This document shows positions 62,092 to 64,000 of a stretch of 64,000 bases of DNA, piece after piece; position 1 is the stretch's first letter, and each line of letters opens with the position of its first letter. The translations under genes and the position numbers were made by a program. This DNA is from Flavobacterium paronense (GTDB lineage: Bacteria > Bacteroidota > Bacteroidia > Flavobacteriales > Flavobacteriaceae). Where the stretch lies: positions 868,001 to 932,000 of the forward strand of contig NZ_JAUFQN010000019.1 of assembly GCF_030409795.1 (NCBI RefSeq), given 5' to 3'. The notes beneath the pieces are model-generated. The model searched no databases. It saw only the letters and a program-made list of their open reading frames with translations, and was not told where the DNA came from.

Positions 62092-63056
62092 TATACGATG
62101 CCTTCTTTTAAAATGTCATGTAAATGAATTACCCCTTTATAGTCACCGTTGTCAACAACAACTAGTTGCGTAATCGAAAAGTCTTCTAGTATATTCAGTG
62201 CATCACTAACCATATCGGTTGATTTTATGGTTTTTGGATTTTTAGTCATTATGTCTTGAGCGGTTAAACCTGAAATGTTTTCTGTTTTATTCAACATTCT
62301 TCTGATATCTCCGTCCGTTATAATTCCGATAACCTTTTCATTTTCAATAACGGCGGTAACTCCAAGACGTTTTTCTGATATTTCGTGAATTGCACTTTTA
62401 ACGCTTGAATCAGGAGCAACTACAGGTCTGTGTGTAGCGTCAAGCATATCACCAACACGGAGTAATAACTTTTTGCCCAAAGCTCCACCGGGATGGTATT
62501 TAGCAAAGTCTTCTGCAGTAAAATTTTTCATTTCCATCAAACAAACTGCAATAGCATCACCCATAACTAATTGAGCTGTTGTGCTATTGGTCGGAGCCAA
62601 ATTAATCGGACAAGCTTCTGTTTCTACATAAGTGTTCAAAACAAAATCGGCTTCTTTTCCTAAAAAAGAGGTTGTATTTCCGGTGATGGCAATCAGTTTA
62701 TTTCCGAATCGCTTTAGTAACGGAACCAAAACTTTAATCTCCGGACTGTTGCCACTTTTTGAAATGCAAATTACAACATCACCAGGTTGCACCATACCTA
62801 AGTCGCCATGAATAGCTTCTGATGCATGAAGAAAAAGGGAAGGGGTTCCAGTAGAATTTAAAGTTGCAACAATCTTTTGGGCTATGATAGCACTTTTACC
62901 AATTCCGGTTACCACTAAACGACCATTTGAATTGAATATGATTTCAACTGTTTTTACAAAGTTGTCATCTAAAAATGCAACAAGTTTTGCAATAGATTCA
63001 CTTTCGGACAAAATTGTTTTTTTTGCCGAAGCCAAAACGGTATCTTTATTTATCAA
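62091..63056 (-). CDS. kdsD: D-arabinose 5-phosphate isomerase (KpsF/GutQ family)
   Basis: This 321-residue protein has an N-terminal SIS sugar-isomerase domain (V-T-G-I-G-K-S-A at 50-57, T-G-T-P-S-L-F-L-H-A-S-E-A-I-H-G at about 70-85, C-I-S-K-S-G-N-S) and two C-terminal CBS domains (from about residue 205). It makes arabinose 5-phosphate for Kdo, the sugar joining lipid A to the core. It shares its last base with the first base of tatC. An 86-base divergent gap separates it from recQ. Confidence 0.93.
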   Translation of the reverse strand: MINKDTVLASAKKTILSESESIAKLVAFLDDNFVKTVEIIFNSNGRLVVTGIGKSAIIAQKIVATLNSTGTPSLFLHASEAIHGDLGMVQPGDVVICISKSGNSPEIKVLVPLLKRFGNKLIAITGNTTSFLGKEADFVLNTYVETEACPINLAPTNSTTAQLVMGDAIAVCLMEMKNFTAEDFAKYHPGGALGKKLLLRVGDMLDATHRPVVAPDSSVKSAIHEISEKRLGVTAVIENEKVIGIITDGDIRRMLNKTENISGLTAQDIMTKNPKTIKSTDMVSDALNILEDFSITQLVVVDNGDYKGVIHLHDILKEGIV

Positions 63057-63103
63057 AATTGTAACAATATAAAATTTGTATGTATGAAAGAAAGTCTTAT
63101 CTT

Positions 63104-63111
63104 TATGTTTG
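63104..63111 (+). promoter_or_regulatory. Candidate -7 promoter box (TATGTTTG) for recQ
   Basis: The octamer fits TAnnTTTG and lies 31 bases upstream of the recQ ATG in the divergent gap. A TTTG at 63075-63078 could be the -33 element but its 25-base spacing is long. Confidence 0.35.
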
Positions 63112-63142
63112 CAAATTTATGTAAAAATACCATTAACAGAGA

Positions 63143-64000
63143 ATGAATTTAAACGAAATTGACATTCACAAAGAATTAAAAAAATATTTTGGTTTCAACC
63201 AATTTAAGGGATTACAAGAACAAGTTATAAAAAGTATTATTACTCAAAATAATACTTTTGTTATTATGCCTACTGGTGGCGGAAAGTCATTATGTTATCA
63301 GTTGCCTGCATTAATTCAAGAAGGAACTGCTATTGTTGTTTCACCGCTTATCGCTTTAATGAAAAATCAAGTAGATGCTATCCGAAGCTTATCTTCAGAA
63401 AATGGAATTGCACATGTATTGAATTCTTCTCTAACCAAAACAGAAATAAATCAAGTTAAAAAAGATATTACTTCAGGAATTACTAAATTATTATATGTAG
63501 CACCCGAGTCATTAACTAAAGAGGAATATGTTGAATTCCTTCAAAATGTAAAAATTTCTTTTGTTGCCATAGACGAAGCGCATTGTATTTCAGAATGGGG
63601 ACACGATTTCAGACCTGAATATCGAAATTTAAAAGCCATAATCAAATTAATTGGTGATGTTCCTGTTATTGGTTTGACAGCAACGGCTACGCCAAAAGTG
63701 CAGGAAGATATTCTTAAAAATTTGGATATGTCCGATGCCACTACTTTTAAGGCATCTTTCAATCGCCCCAATTTATTTTATGAAGTACGCACCAAAACAA
63801 AAAATATAGAATCGGATATCATTCGTTTTATAAAACAGCATAAAGGTAAATCAGGAATTATCTATTGTTTAAGCCGTAAAAAGGTGGAAGAAATAGCCGG
63901 AGTATTGCAAGTAAACGGAATTTCAGCCGTACCATATCATGCAGGTTTAGATGCGAAAACAAGAGCTAAACATCAAGACATGTTTCTTATGGAAGATGTT
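63143..64000 (+). CDS. recQ: ATP-dependent DNA helicase RecQ, N-terminal part (3' truncated by window edge)
   Basis: The first 286 codons are visible and the frame is open at the right edge. The protein starts M-N-L-N-E-I-D-I-H and shows motif 0 F-G-F-N-Q-F-K-G-L-Q-E-Q, Walker A M-P-T-G-G-G-K-S (about 50-57), the DEAH box I-D-E-A-H-C-I-S-E-W-G-H-D-F, the T-A-T-A-T motif and the second RecA domain beginning with G-I-I-Y-C-L-S-R-K-K. RecQ unwinds DNA in recombination and replication repair. The RQC and HRDC domains would be outside the window. It is unrelated to the polysaccharide locus. Confidence 0.95.
   Translation, partial: MNLNEIDIHKELKKYFGFNQFKGLQEQVIKSIITQNNTFVIMPTGGGKSLCYQLPALIQEGTAIVVSPLIALMKNQVDAIRSLSSENGIAHVLNSSLTKTEINQVKKDITSGITKLLYVAPESLTKEEYVEFLQNVKISFVAIDEAHCISEWGHDFRPEYRNLKAIIKLIGDVPVIGLTATATPKVQEDILKNLDMSDATTFKASFNRPNLFYEVRTKTKNIESDIIRFIKQHKGKSGIIYCLSRKKVEEIAGVLQVNGISAVPYHAGLDAKTRAKHQDMFLMEDV

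Overview
The window is low-GC DNA from a member of the Bacteroidota, most likely Flavobacteriaceae and Flavobacterium-like. The evidence is the AT-rich codon use, TAnnTTTG-type promoter boxes, the lack of clear Shine-Dalgarno sequences, a PorV/PorQ-type outer-membrane protein, a DUF4105 protein, and the flanking housekeeping set pssA, lptB, tatC, kdsD and recQ. No rRNA, tRNA, CRISPR array, phage or insertion sequence was seen.

From base 1 to about 57,000 the window is one very large surface-polysaccharide locus, almost entirely on the + strand. (1) 1-7,987: the end of an AsnB-type amidotransferase, an ATP-grasp protein, three GT4 glycosyltransferases, a first PglC-type initiating sugar transferase, a GNAT acyltransferase and a PIG-L deacetylase. 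(2) 8,094-16,393: two more PglC-type transferases bracketing a small acyl-building cassette (PglD-like acyltransferase, KAS III, ACP, KAS III, FabG-like SDR), followed by a PglE-like aminotransferase and a PglF/WbpM-like dehydratase. (3) 16,538-22,747: export machinery, with a Wza-like lipoprotein, a Wzc-like tyrosine kinase with a tyrosine-rich tail, a convergent CpsB-type PHP phosphatase, and a Wzm/Wzt ABC exporter whose Wzt has a C-terminal glycan-binding-type extension. (4) 22,786-32,300: methyltransferase, second aminotransferase/acyltransferase pair, epimerase and a run of GT2/GT4 enzymes. (5) 32,331-39,340: nonulosonic-acid genes neuB, neuC and neuA interleaved with two methyltransferase-like genes and a GT2, ending in a full-length AsnB-type amidotransferase. 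(6) 39,341-56,977: the wreck of a GT11 fucosyltransferase gene, a deacetylase/GNAT pair, many GTs and methyltransferases, a Wzy/ligase-like membrane protein and a full-length WcaJ-type initiating transferase.

From 56,957 to 64,000 the genes look chromosomal core: DUF4105 protein, PorV/PorQ-type protein, pssA, a perfect 19-bp inverted-repeat terminator, lptB, an AhpD-like protein, tatC, kdsD and the start of recQ.

How it fits together: PglF-like and PglE-like enzymes should make UDP-4-amino-4,6-dideoxy-GlcNAc. Between the duplicated initiating transferases sits a dedicated acyl-ACP assembly line, which suggests that the 4-amino group receives an unusual hydroxyacyl chain rather than plain acetate. 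This is the most interesting system in the window; it recalls the dihydroxyhexanoyl-amide sugar known from Flavobacterium psychrophilum O-polysaccharide. The neuB/C/A set adds a nonulosonic acid. Four initiating transferases, about eighteen glycosyltransferases, one Wzy-like protein, one ABC exporter and no Wzx flippase suggest that more than one glycan is built here, or that the locus is a mosaic still exchanging parts. Gene remnants at about 1,970-2,140 and 39,383-39,498 support the second view. One GT4 gene (54,524-55,534) appears to start at a CTG codon inside the preceding wzy-like gene.
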